Origin: Gemella haemolysans
GTDB taxonomy: Bacteria > Bacillota > Bacilli > Staphylococcales > Gemellaceae
Direction of reading: 5' to 3'
Length of the DNA: 64,000 bases
Assembly: GCF_012273215.1 (NCBI RefSeq)
Contig: NZ_CP050965.1
Span: 1,596,541-1,660,540, forward strand
In this document: positions 25,310-34,101 of the stretch, one piece after another
Layout of the letters: every line of letters begins with the position of its first letter
Numbering within the stretch: position 1 is the first letter of the stretch
Notes under the pieces: generated by a model
The model's database searches: none
The model's input: only the letters and a program-made list of their open reading frames with translations
Told to the model about the DNA's origin: nothing
Translations under genes and position numbers: made by a program

Positions 25310-26677
25310 TTATCTTGTATTTAACGCTTGAACTACAACACTTGTTGTATTTTCTTTACCATTTCTATAGTAAGTTACTTTAACAGTATCACCTATTTTT
25401 GTTTTTTCAAATAGATATTTTCTGACTGCAGCAACATCCTTAACATCTTCACCATTTAATTTTGTGATGATATCATATTTTTCTATCCCTGCTTGTGCAG
25501 CTGGTGTACCATTCTCAACAAATCTAACTACGACACCTTGCTTACCTTCGAAGTTCAATTGTGATTTCAACGTATCGCTATCAACTGTATTTACAGATAC
25601 TAATTGAACACCTAGAGCTGGACGAATTACTTTACCCGCTTGTTCTAATTGTTCAGTTATTATTTTAACCTCATTAGATGGTATTCCAAAACCTATTCCT
25701 TCGGCACTTACATTCTCTGTTGCTTTTGCTATTTTCGATTCATTAATTCCGATAAGTTTACCTTCATTATTAATCAGCGCTCCACCAGAGTTACCTGGGT
25801 TAATAGCCGCATCAGTCTGAATTACAGTTTGATTCCAGTCATTTTTACCATCACCGTCAACATCCATAGGAATTTGTCTATTTACGGCAGATACTATACC
25901 TTTTGTAACAGTATTAGATAAGTTAACATCAAGAGGAGATCCGATAGCAAACGCTGTTTCTCCTACTGCAATTTTATCACTATCAGCAAAATCCATTGTA
26001 GTTGTCACATTATCACCTTTAATTTTTAGTACAGCTAAGTCTGTCCATACATCAGTTCCAACAACTTCTGCATTCACATTAGTTCCATCACTTAAAATTA
26101 CCGATAATTTTTTAGCTCCGTTTACCACGTGATTGTTAGTTACAACATAAGCAGTATTCCCTGATTTTTTATAAATAACACCACTTCCACTAGAAGCTGG
26201 TTTTAGTTCACTAGAATTACTAGAATCACTTCCTGATTTCCTTGAATTTCCACCTAAGATTGACTCAAGATTATTGTTAGAGTTACTTTGGTAGTTTACG
26301 ATTGAAACTACAGCATCTTTAGCTTTTGAAATCGCATTTACCGTAATTTGTTGATTATCTTTATCTTCTTTCGTAGCAGTCACTGAAGAATTCAACGCTT
26401 TTCCAGTTCCCATTACAGCTTGCGCTCCAAAAACACTAGTAGCTCCAAGAGCAAACGCAGCAAAAACAGTTAAGAATAATTTTCCATAATTATTCTTTTG
26501 CGGTGCAGCTACCTGCTCATTATTCATTCCCTGTAAATTTTCAAAATTATTATATTGAGAATTATCAACATTATCATAATTTTGATAACCTTGATAATTG
26601 TTTTGTTCGTTATAATTTTCTTGATTATTAAAATCCTGTAAATTTCTATTATTTTGATTGTTATTTCTATTTTGCAT
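25310..26677 (-). CDS. htrA: HtrA/DegP-type membrane-anchored serine protease
   Basis: 455 residues. A cytoplasmic Asn/Gln/Tyr-rich tail (1-65) is followed by one membrane anchor (YGKLFLTVFAAFALGATSVF), then a trypsin-like domain with catalytic His (VVTNNHVVNGA), Asp (WTDLAVLKI) and Ser (NPGNSGGALIN), and a single PDZ domain (about 350-450; GVVVRFVENGTPAAQAGIEK). It degrades misfolded secreted proteins outside the membrane. AAAGGAGG precedes the ATG. Three TTTAA(A/G) direct repeats upstream suggest control by a CiaR-like regulator. Monocistronic. Confidence 0.95.
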   Translation of the reverse strand: MQNRNNNQNNRNLQDFNNQENYNEQNNYQGYQNYDNVDNSQYNNFENLQGMNNEQVAAPQKNNYGKLFLTVFAAFALGATSVFGAQAVMGTGKALNSSVTATKEDKDNQQITVNAISKAKDAVVSIVNYQSNSNNNLESILGGNSRKSGSDSSNSSELKPASSGSGVIYKKSGNTAYVVTNNHVVNGAKKLSVILSDGTNVNAEVVGTDVWTDLAVLKIKGDNVTTTMDFADSDKIAVGETAFAIGSPLDVNLSNTVTKGIVSAVNRQIPMDVDGDGKNDWNQTVIQTDAAINPGNSGGALINNEGKLIGINESKIAKATENVSAEGIGFGIPSNEVKIITEQLEQAGKVIRPALGVQLVSVNTVDSDTLKSQLNFEGKQGVVVRFVENGTPAAQAGIEKYDIITKLNGEDVKDVAAVRKYLFEKTKIGDTVKVTYYRNGKENTTSVVVQALNTR

Positions 26678-26780
26678 AAAAATCCTCCTTTTTGATTTTT
26701 ATTTTCCGTTGTGTTTCACAACTTATTATATAAAAAATCTTTAATTTACGTTTCTCATAGTTTTATCTTACCAACATCAA

Positions 26781-26809
26781 CTTAAACAAAGTTTAAAGAA
26801 AAGTTTAAA
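26781..26809 (-). promoter_or_regulatory. CiaR-like direct repeats upstream of htrA
   Basis: On the minus strand TTTAAA, TTTAAA and TTTAAG occur at 12- and 11-bp steps; the last two (TTTAAA-CTTTG-TTTAAG) match the pneumococcal CiaR site (NTTAAG-N5-WTTAAG) with one mismatch. htrA is a major CiaRH target in streptococci. No ciaRH genes lie in the window. Confidence 0.5.
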
Positions 26810-26848
26810 TGTACTTAATATTTTTTTACACCTATAATTATCTCGATT

Positions 26849-27265
26849 CTATTTCTCTACTCTATGATTTAATGTTAAAAATTGTAAAAATCTTATTAAA
26901 TTAAATAGCCCAAAAAACATAACTAGATAATAATAGATAAAAACTTTATCAGAATTATTATTTAAAATAAAATATATCGATAAACCAATAAATAGTGTAT
27001 TTAAAATAAAGCTAAATAAATATTTTCGCGTGCGAATTAACAGTAGCAATTGAATTATTAAAAATACTACAAAAATTGCTATCAACAACTTTACATTTGT
27101 ATCTGTAAAATACTTCGGAAACTTATATACATTTCTAAACAGTATATGCCTTATCATCCCCATCTTTCTTTCCGAAAAATAATACCAACCAGAAATCATC
27201 ACTAATAATATGATTTCTAAAAATGCAAATAAACAATATAATTTTTTACACTTTATACTCTTCAT
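26849..27265 (-). CDS. Small polytopic membrane protein, unknown function
   Basis: 138 residues with four predicted membrane segments (LYCLFAFLEIILLVMISGWY, LLIAIFVVFLIIQLLLLI, then LFSFILNTLFIGLSIYFIL and FIYYYLVMFFGLFNLIRFL) and a short basic N-terminus. I recognise no family motif. AAGGAGATAAAT precedes the ATG. It is divergent from another small membrane protein at 27372, so the two may share a regulatory region of about 100 bp. Confidence 0.65.
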   Translation of the reverse strand: MKSIKCKKLYCLFAFLEIILLVMISGWYYFSERKMGMIRHILFRNVYKFPKYFTDTNVKLLIAIFVVFLIIQLLLLIRTRKYLFSFILNTLFIGLSIYFILNNNSDKVFIYYYLVMFFGLFNLIRFLQFLTLNHRVEK

Positions 27266-27371
27266 TATTTATCTCCTTGTTTATAATTTATCTTAATGTT
27301 ATAATTCTATATATAAATTATATGAAAAAAATAAAAAGGATGCAACATTTGTTGCTTGGTAAGAGAGATAT

Positions 27372-27893
27372 ATGAAAACTAAAAGATATATTACATTAGC
27401 TTGCATACTTGCTCTAATTTTCACTTTTCTATACACATTTAATATTAACTTTGATCTCAATAAACAGTTAAACCTCGCTAATTTAGCAATTATACTAGTT
27501 GTTTTAATTTTATGGGGATTATCCGGTTATATGTTGTTAATTAAAGATATTTTTAAAATCACAGAAAATGAACGAAATGGAATCACCTTAGTCTTGGTAT
27601 TATTAGCAATTATATTTTTCTACTATAATCCATTTCCAAATCCAGAAAGTTTTTACATTACTTTACCAAGAATAATATATTTTATTCTAACAATAATAAT
27701 ATTTTTCCTACTTATTATTGCATTTTGGAAAGAAAATCTTACTCCTCTAATATCAGCAATCTTTATTCCATTCGGTGTTCAAAGCTACTTAGTAAATATT
27801 AGAGGAATTACACAATACACAAGCTACACTCTTTATGTAATAATTTTCTTTATTGCTATAGCTTACACATTAAATTATTTTAGAGGAAAATAA
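27372..27893 (+). CDS. Six-span membrane protein, unknown function
   Basis: 173 residues, almost entirely hydrophobic, with about six membrane segments; a short polar loop (KDIFKITENERNG) follows the second. No recognised domain. The ribosome site is weak (GAGAG 6 nt upstream of the ATG). Codon use is AT-rich like its neighbours. Ends ahead of a convergent terminator shared with the next operon. Confidence 0.6.
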   Translation: MKTKRYITLACILALIFTFLYTFNINFDLNKQLNLANLAIILVVLILWGLSGYMLLIKDIFKITENERNGITLVLVLLAIIFFYYNPFPNPESFYITLPRIIYFILTIIIFFLLIIAFWKENLTPLISAIFIPFGVQSYLVNIRGITQYTSYTLYVIIFFIAIAYTLNYFRGK

Positions 27894-27966
27894 AATTAGA
27901 GTTATAAATTTTGTGCATGAAATAGATTCATTAACATGAAATAGATTCATTAAATAGAAAACAAAA

Positions 27967-28002
27967 ATCTTCAAACATACAGTTCAAAATATGTTTGAAG
28001 AT
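27967..28002. terminator. Bidirectional terminator
   Basis: ATCTTCAAACATA and TATGTTTGAAGAT form a perfect 13-bp stem with a ten-base loop, A-rich on the left and T-rich on the right; ends both the membrane protein gene (+) and the pgeF operon (-). Confidence 0.9.
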
Positions 28003-28007
28003 CTTTT

Positions 28008-28541
28008 TTATACTAATACTATATATTTTTTACAAATATCCGCAAAGAAACTCTGAACATCACCTGCTTTTAACATAGCTTCTTGTTCTTCATCTACAAT
28101 ATAATTTTCACTAGCTTCCATAACCGCAAGAAGTCGTTTGAATGTATCAGCGAATAACGCTTCATCCTCATTTAATAGATAATTAAAATTCTGCTCAGCA
28201 AAAAATGGAACGAACACTTCTCTAAACGCACCTTGACGTATTCTACCAATAAGTTTTTCTCCACTAGCAGTAACGAATAAATCACCTTGTTTCTCCACGA
28301 ATTCTTTCGCCTTTATATGACTAGAAAAAATTTGGAATCCTTCAGCTTCTTTATACTCTCTAAAAACTGGAATTTTTAATCCTTGTTCTTCATAAAGAAC
28401 TTTATCTATTATTACGAAAACCTCTTCTAAATCCCAAAATTCTTTCGCTATATAATAAAATGCTACACGCCATCTACTATCACTCTTCGGCAATCTCTTA
28501 AATGTAGCTACTTGTTCAACTAATTTAATATCTTTTTCCAA
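28008..28541 (-). CDS. Uncharacterised soluble protein downstream of pgeF
   Basis: 177 residues, mixed alpha/beta, no membrane segment or signal. Blocks such as FEVFVIID-like LEEVFVIIDKVLYEEQ and GFQIFSSHIKAKEFVEKQGD are visible but match no family I can name. It begins 26 bp after the pgeF stop and ends at a strong terminator, so it is the last gene of a pgeF unit. No catalytic motif is evident and no function is proposed. Confidence 0.65.
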   Translation of the reverse strand: MEKDIKLVEQVATFKRLPKSDSRWRVAFYYIAKEFWDLEEVFVIIDKVLYEEQGLKIPVFREYKEAEGFQIFSSHIKAKEFVEKQGDLFVTASGEKLIGRIRQGAFREVFVPFFAEQNFNYLLNEDEALFADTFKRLLAVMEASENYIVDEEQEAMLKAGDVQSFFADICKKYIVLV

Positions 28542-28567
28542 TATTATTTCCTCTATTCTATATGAAT

Positions 28568-29269
28568 TTAATCTATTTGAATTATCGTTCCAATACGTTT
28601 TGGAGTAGCATTATCTAATCTATATGAGAAGAATTTATCATTATCTCTAACCGTACAGAAATCAACAATTTTGATGTTATCTTCTAGTATACCACATTTT
28701 TTCAACAATTCTTTATTCAATTGCCATAAATTTAAATAATATTTATCATCTTTTTCTTTATAATAATTCGGCACTTCTAAAGCAGCGAATTTCTCTATAA
28801 GATCATAAGAAACTTCATAGTTATCAACACTAACCGACGGTCCTATAATAGTCTTAATATTTTCTACTTTACAACCATATTTACCTGTCATAATATTCAC
28901 CATTTTCCCGGCAATATTACCATATGTTCCTCGCCATCCTGCATGAGCTAAAGCAGCAACACTTTGCTTTTTATCATAGAAAACGACAGGTACACAATCA
29001 GCAGTAAAAATCAATAACGGTGTCGCAACCAAATTAGTAATTAACCCATCAGCTTCCTTCCCATTTTCATTAATATCAGAATCCGATTCGACAATACGCA
29101 CATTCGCACCGTGAACTTGTGTGTTAAAGACTATATTTTTATGATTAAAACCATATTCATCAGAGAATCTTTTCATATCCTCACTATTTTTCGCATCAAC
29201 CTTTCTATTGGTAAATGCTATTTTTATATTGTCATCATTAATTAAATATCCATCAACTATCTCTATCAT
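28568..29269 (-). CDS. pgeF: PgeF/YfiH family purine nucleoside phosphorylase (laccase-domain protein)
   Basis: 233 residues. Conserved metal-binding and active-site blocks of the YfiH/DUF152 family: NTQVHGANV, LIFTADCVPVVFYD, ALAHAGWRGTYGNIAGKMV and IGPSVSVDNYEVS. Members were annotated as polyphenol oxidases but act on purine nucleosides, and in E. coli the protein edits peptidoglycan precursors. AGGAGGTTATT precedes the ATG. It is transcribed with the unknown gene downstream; a terminator separates it from khpA. Confidence 0.85.
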   Translation of the reverse strand: MIEIVDGYLINDDNIKIAFTNRKVDAKNSEDMKRFSDEYGFNHKNIVFNTQVHGANVRIVESDSDINENGKEADGLITNLVATPLLIFTADCVPVVFYDKKQSVAALAHAGWRGTYGNIAGKMVNIMTGKYGCKVENIKTIIGPSVSVDNYEVSYDLIEKFAALEVPNYYKEKDDKYYLNLWQLNKELLKKCGILEDNIKIVDFCTVRDNDKFFSYRLDNATPKRIGTIIQID

Positions 29270-29398
29270 AATAACCTCCTAAATTAACGCTAATATTATT
29301 ATACACAAAATATAAGTCTATGTCCCATTTCTCTACTCTATAAAACGGTTATTATCTGTACCTTCTCCATGTCCTTAATTCAAAATTCAACTAAAAAA

Positions 29399-29434
29399 TA
29401 GGAATCTGAAAGATATCTATCTTTCAGACTCCTA
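29399..29434 (-). terminator. Terminator after khpA
   Basis: TAGGAATCTGAAAGA pairs with TCTTTCAGACTCCTA around TATCTA, followed by a T-rich run in the minus-strand direction (TATTTTTTAG). Confidence 0.88.
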
Positions 29435-29447
29435 CTTAACATTTATC

Positions 29448-29675
29448 TTATTCTTCTACTAAATCTAAGTAAACTTTTTTACTAAATGTTGTTGAATTTA
29501 ATACAGTACGAATTGCGTTAATCACTGTACCTTTTTTCCCTATTATACGCCCACAATCTTCTGGGTGAACTGTTAAAATGTAGTGTTCGCGTGCATTTTT
29601 AACAAATTTTTCGATTTTGATTTCATCTTTATGCTCAACGATTTCACTAACAATACTATAAATTAATTCTTCCAT
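29448..29675 (-). CDS. khpA: KH-domain RNA-binding protein KhpA
   Basis: 75 residues consisting of a single type-II KH domain with the signature GRIIGKKGTVINAIRTVLN (GxxG loop GKKG). KhpA binds many RNAs, pairs with KhpB/EloR and affects cell elongation and division in streptococci. The gene starts 10 bp after leuS and ends at a strong terminator, so it is cotranscribed with leuS. In many Bacillota it sits next to rpsP and rimM instead, so this linkage is less usual. Confidence 0.9.
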   Translation of the reverse strand: MEELIYSIVSEIVEHKDEIKIEKFVKNAREHYILTVHPEDCGRIIGKKGTVINAIRTVLNSTTFSKKVYLDLVEE

Positions 29676-29685
29676 GTGTCTCTCC

Positions 29686-32115
29686 TTATTTAGCTACGAT
29701 ATTAACTAATCTTCCAGGAACAACGATTACTTTCATAACTTGTTTTCCTTCGATTAATTCTTTTACTTCTTCATTAGCTAGAACGATTTGCTCTAATTCA
29801 GCTGGTGTTAAATCTTTCTTAACGTCTAATTTTGCCTTAACTTTACCCATAAGTTGAACTACGATTTCTACAGTATCACTTACAAGTTTACTTTCATCAA
29901 ATGTTGGCCATGGTACGTATGAGATTGATTCAGTGTTACCATAAACTTCCCACATTTCTTCAGCAAGGTGAGGTGCAAATGGAGCAAGAAGTTGGATAAA
30001 TCCTAACGCATATTTACGAGGAATATATTCAGCTTTGTAACAGTCATTTACAAATACCATAAGTTGAGAAATAGCTGTATTAAATCCTAGAATTTCGATA
30101 TCTTCAGATACTTTCTTAACAGTGTAGTTATAGCTTACTTCTAATTCTGCATTATCTTTATCTTGAACTTTGTCATTTACTTTACCAGTTTCTTCATCTA
30201 CGAATAGACGGTATACTCTATCTAGGAAACGACGAGATCCATCTAGACCATTTTCACTCCATGCGATCGAAGCATCTAATGGCCCCATGAACATTTCATA
30301 CACACGTAATGTATCAGCACCGTGAGATACGATAATATCATCAGGGTTAACTACATTACCTTTAGATTTAGACATTTTTTCTGGACGACCATCTTTACCT
30401 TCAGCAAGAATCATACCTTGGTTAAATAGTTTTTGGAATGGCTCACGACTTGGTACTAAACCTAGATCGTAAAGTACTTTGTGCCAGAAACGAGCATATA
30501 GTAAGTGAAGTACCGCATGCTCTGCTCCGCCGATATAAACATCTACAGGTAACCAGTATTTTAATTTCTCTGGATCAGCAAACATTTCATCATTGTGTGG
30601 ATCAATGTAACGTAAGTAGTACCAACAAGAACCAGCCCATTGAGGCATTGTGTTAGTTTCACGTTTACCTTTTTTACCAGTTTCAGGATCTACTACATTT
30701 AACCACTCTTCGATATTCGCAAGTGGAGATTCCCCAGTTCCTGATGGTTTAATGTTGTCAGTTTCTGGAAGTAATAATGGAAGTTCACTATCAGGTACAG
30801 TAGTCATAGTACCATCTTCCCAGTGGATGATTGGAATTGGTTCTCCCCAGTAACGTTGTCTTGAGAATAACCAGTCACGTAGTTTGTAGGTAACTTTACT
30901 ACGTCCAACTTTATTTCCTTCTAAGAATTCAATAACTTTTGCGATAGCTTCTTCGTTATTTAATCCATTGATAAAATCAGAGTTGATGTGTTTACCATCA
31001 CCGTAGAATGGTACAACAACTTCTCCATTATCTTCGATAACAGCTTTGATCGGTAGGTTGAACTTAGTCGCAAACTCATAATCACGCTCATCATGCGCAG
31101 GAACAGCCATAACAGCTCCAGTTCCGTAGCTTGCTAGGACGTAGTCCGCAATCCAAAGTTCTACTTTTTCACCATTTACAGGGTTAATCGCATAAGCTCC
31201 TGTGAATACTCCTGTTTTATCTTTGTTAAGGTCTGTTCTTTCAAGGTCAGACTTACGTTTAACGATATCAAGGTACTCCTCAACAGCAGCTCTTTGTCCT
31301 TCTGTAACGATTTCTTCAACAAGTTTGTGTTCAGGTGCAAGTACACAGTAAGATACACCGAATACAGTATCAGCACGTGTAGTGAATACTGTGAATGCTT
31401 TGTCAGTTCCTTCAATTTTGAAATCAATCTCAGCACCAACAGATTTACCAATCCAATTACGTTGCATAGCTTTAAGACTTTCTGGCCAATCAAGAATATC
31501 TAAATCAGCAAGAAGTTTTTCAGCGTAATCAGTAATTTTAAGTACCCACTGACGCATAGGACGACGCTCTACAGGGTGTCCTCCACGCTCAGATTTACCA
31601 TCAATAACCTCTTCATTAGAAAGAACTGTTCCTAATGCTGGACACCAGTTTACAGGTACTTCATCAACATAAGCAAGTCCTTTTTCATAAAGTTTTTTGA
31701 AGATCCATTGAGTCCATTTGTAATACTTAGGATCTGTTGTATTTACTTCACGATCCCAATCATAAGAAAATCCTAATTCTTTTATTTGGCGACGGAACGT
31801 GTCGATATTAGTTTTTGTAAAGTCTCTTGGGTCATTACCAGTATCTAATGCATATTGCTCAGCTGGTAATCCGAATGCATCCCATCCCATTGGATGTAGT
31901 ACATTGTATCCATTAGCTCTTTTATATCTACTTAAGATATCAGTAGCCGTATATCCTTCTGGGTGACCTACGTGAAGTCCAGCTCCTGATGGATAAGGGA
32001 ACATATCTAATGCATAAAATTTCTCTTTTGTATGATCATCTAATGTTTTGAATGTTTTATTTTCATCCCAATATTTTTGCCATTTTTTTTCTATAACTCG
32101 GTGGTTATATACCAT
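29686..32115 (-). CDS. leuS: Leucyl-tRNA synthetase
   Basis: 809 residues, class I synthetase attaching leucine to tRNA-Leu. HIGH-type motif in [20 protein letters not shown], editing domain around [20 protein letters not shown] (threonine-rich hydrolytic site), and KMSKS loop in [13 protein letters not shown]; anticodon-binding and C-terminal domains complete. Length matches Bacillota LeuRS. I saw no T-box in the roughly 200 bp upstream. First gene of a leuS-khpA unit. Confidence 0.98.
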   Translation of the reverse strand: MVYNHRVIEKKWQKYWDENKTFKTLDDHTKEKFYALDMFPYPSGAGLHVGHPEGYTATDILSRYKRANGYNVLHPMGWDAFGLPAEQYALDTGNDPRDFTKTNIDTFRRQIKELGFSYDWDREVNTTDPKYYKWTQWIFKKLYEKGLAYVDEVPVNWCPALGTVLSNEEVIDGKSERGGHPVERRPMRQWVLKITDYAEKLLADLDILDWPESLKAMQRNWIGKSVGAEIDFKIEGTDKAFTVFTTRADTVFGVSYCVLAPEHKLVEEIVTEGQRAAVEEYLDIVKRKSDLERTDLNKDKTGVFTGAYAINPVNGEKVELWIADYVLASYGTGAVMAVPAHDERDYEFATKFNLPIKAVIEDNGEVVVPFYGDGKHINSDFINGLNNEEAIAKVIEFLEGNKVGRSKVTYKLRDWLFSRQRYWGEPIPIIHWEDGTMTTVPDSELPLLLPETDNIKPSGTGESPLANIEEWLNVVDPETGKKGKRETNTMPQWAGSCWYYLRYIDPHNDEMFADPEKLKYWLPVDVYIGGAEHAVLHLLYARFWHKVLYDLGLVPSREPFQKLFNQGMILAEGKDGRPEKMSKSKGNVVNPDDIIVSHGADTLRVYEMFMGPLDASIAWSENGLDGSRRFLDRVYRLFVDEETGKVNDKVQDKDNAELEVSYNYTVKKVSEDIEILGFNTAISQLMVFVNDCYKAEYIPRKYALGFIQLLAPFAPHLAEEMWEVYGNTESISYVPWPTFDESKLVSDTVEIVVQLMGKVKAKLDVKKDLTPAELEQIVLANEEVKELIEGKQVMKVIVVPGRLVNIVAK

Positions 32116-32237
32116 AATTTAAGCACACTCCTTCGCTTTCAAGTTCTCTAAGTTATAGTATACCAATTTTAAAGACTTTTAGCAACAACTGAAAGAATTT
32201 AATATGAAATTATTGGTATTATTTAATACATAAAAAT

Positions 32238-32291
32238 AAGGATACCTCATAGAAAATGATTTTTACAAATCAAAATTTTTGAGATACCCTT
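32238..32291 (-). terminator. Terminator after the repeat-linked C39 gene
   Basis: In the minus-strand RNA AAGGGUAUCUCA pairs with UGAGGUAUCCUU along all 12 positions (two G-U), with a 30-base loop that itself holds an AAAATTTTGATTTG/CAAATCATTTT-like inner pairing, then a T/A-rich tail. Confidence 0.7.
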
Positions 32292-32312
32292 TTTATAATT
32301 ATTTACACCTTA

Positions 32313-33755
32313 CTAACCAATCTGTACAAATGCTCCACCAATGCTAGTATCATATGGGTCTGTACTTCTTTGATTCCAAATAGTATTAACATCATACCAT
32401 CTTCCAGTAGTGTTAACATTATCTGGATCCATCGCTTTTGTTTTACCATTACTATATCCACTTAAAACAATAGCATGAGTCAATCCACCTCTTGCAAAAA
32501 TTCCATTTCCTACAGCAGCGAATACAGGTTTTCCACTTTGAAGTGCAGCTATAAGTTGTTCTTTACTAGTAATAACTGAATAACTATATCCATAAGCATT
32601 GATAGCATATACTACCCCTTTACCTGATGTTCCTAACTCTCTAACGTTCATTTCATTTGTGTGATTATAAATCGTTTCAGCAACTGAAGTTGGTAGTACT
32701 TTTTGCCCTAATCCACTAAATACCATTGCTAATGATGTAGGTGCACATCCACTTTGTGCCATCGTTCCAATACCAAATCTTTTATTACGCCAACGGTAGT
32801 CTCCTTGATAGTATTGCGGCATATTTAAAGCTGCCGTAGTTTTATTGTCACCTTTAGAATAATTAGGAATCCATGCTCCATTACTTCCTACATAATAACG
32901 ACCATTATCTACCCAGCTGTTTGTCGCCATTTTTCCATCAGCTCCTAGCCAGTAGTTTCCTGCCCATTTATTTCGTGCTAGTGTTCCATCTGTGTTGTAG
33001 TAGTACCATACGTTGGATTCTTTTACCCAACCTGTTTTCTTCTCTTCTTGGCGTTTAGCATCTTTTACCCATGCTCCATCATTTCCTACATAGTAACGAT
33101 TGTTATCTACCCATCTGTTTGTTGCCATTCTTCCATCGGCTCCTAGCCAGTAGTTTCCTGCCCATTTGTTTCTCGCTAATGTTCCATCTGTGTTGTAGTA
33201 GTACCATGTGTTCGCTTCTTTTACCCAACCTTGTTTCTTCTCTTCTGGGCGCTTAGCATCTTTTACCCATGCTCCATTTGCTCCTACGTAGTAACGACCA
33301 TTATCTACCCAAGCATTTGTCACCATTCTTCCATCGGCTCCTAGCCAGTAGTTTCCTACCCATTTATTTACTACTAGACTTCGGTTATTGTAGTAATACC
33401 AAGCATTTCCTGACTGCACCCATCCTTGTTTTGTTGCTTTCGATGTCACTTGGTTTTGAGTTGCTGTAGCTTGATTTTGAGATCCTTTTACCCACGCTCC
33501 GTTTGCTCCTACGTAGTAACGACCATTGTCTACCCACGCATTTGTCGCCATTTTTCCATCAGCACCTAGCCAGTAACTTCCTGCCCATGAATTTCTTACC
33601 AGTGCTCCTTTTTGGTTATAGAAATACCATGCATTTCCAGTTTTCACCCAACCTTGTGCAGCTTGAGCGTCATTGCTAACTACTGCATTGACAGCAATTG
33701 GTGTAGCTAATACAGTCAATAAACTTAATCCTAATTTCATTTTATTTTTCGTCAT
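32313..33755 (-). CDS. Secreted choline-binding-type protein with C39-like cysteine peptidase domain
   Basis: 480 residues. Signal peptide (KLGLSLLTVLATPIAVNAVV, cleaved before QAAQG), four ~57-residue wall-binding modules (each GWVK-x-WYxY...WxGxYWLGADG...WVDNxRYYVGxxGAWV; residues ~35-290), then a C39-like peptidase domain (~300-480). The catalytic Cys lies in AQSGCAPTSLAM, His in GLTHAIVLSGY, and a likely acidic partner in AMDPDNV. Modules belong to the CW_binding_1/choline-binding type and should dock on phosphocholine teichoic acid. Substrate is unknown; peptide or peptidoglycan cross-bridge cleavage is plausible. The same domain appears at 36888-37568 and as a remnant at 33906-34100. 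Confidence 0.85.
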   Translation of the reverse strand: MTKNKMKLGLSLLTVLATPIAVNAVVSNDAQAAQGWVKTGNAWYFYNQKGALVRNSWAGSYWLGADGKMATNAWVDNGRYYVGANGAWVKGSQNQATATQNQVTSKATKQGWVQSGNAWYYYNNRSLVVNKWVGNYWLGADGRMVTNAWVDNGRYYVGANGAWVKDAKRPEEKKQGWVKEANTWYYYNTDGTLARNKWAGNYWLGADGRMATNRWVDNNRYYVGNDGAWVKDAKRQEEKKTGWVKESNVWYYYNTDGTLARNKWAGNYWLGADGKMATNSWVDNGRYYVGSNGAWIPNYSKGDNKTTAALNMPQYYQGDYRWRNKRFGIGTMAQSGCAPTSLAMVFSGLGQKVLPTSVAETIYNHTNEMNVRELGTSGKGVVYAINAYGYSYSVITSKEQLIAALQSGKPVFAAVGNGIFARGGLTHAIVLSGYSNGKTKAMDPDNVNTTGRWYDVNTIWNQRSTDPYDTSIGGAFVQIG

Positions 33756-33905
33756 AATACACTCTTCCTTAGCTATTTATTTTAAAAATTTCATTACTAA
33801 TTTTACAATAAATTAATAAGTTACTCAAGTAAAATCTTAACATTTTATAAGAAATAAAGACTTTCTGAAATCAAATATAATTTCAAAAAGTCAATTTTAA
33901 CAATG

Positions 33906-34100
33906 TTATTTTCCTATAGCAGTAAACAAACCACCTAGCATTGTATCACTAGCAGCATCGCTTCTTTGGTTCCAAATCTCATTTATATCATACCATTTTC
34001 CAGTTGCATTCGTATTATATGGATCCATAGCTTTTACTTTCCCATTATCATATCCTGATAAGACAATAGCATGCGTAGCATATGCACTTCTTATTCTACC
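33906..34100 (-). pseudogene. Remnant C-terminus of a C39-like peptidase domain
   Basis: Directly after the amidase stop, an open stretch of about 64 codons reads RSAYATHAIVLSGYDNGKVK, AMDPYNTNATGKWYDINEIW and NQRSDAASDTMLGGLFTAIG, closely matching the last third of the C39 domains at 32313 and 36888, including the catalytic His. It has no start and no catalytic Cys. It appears to be what was left when an amidase domain replaced a C39 domain behind the wall-binding modules. Confidence 0.82.
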
Positions 34101-34101
34101 T

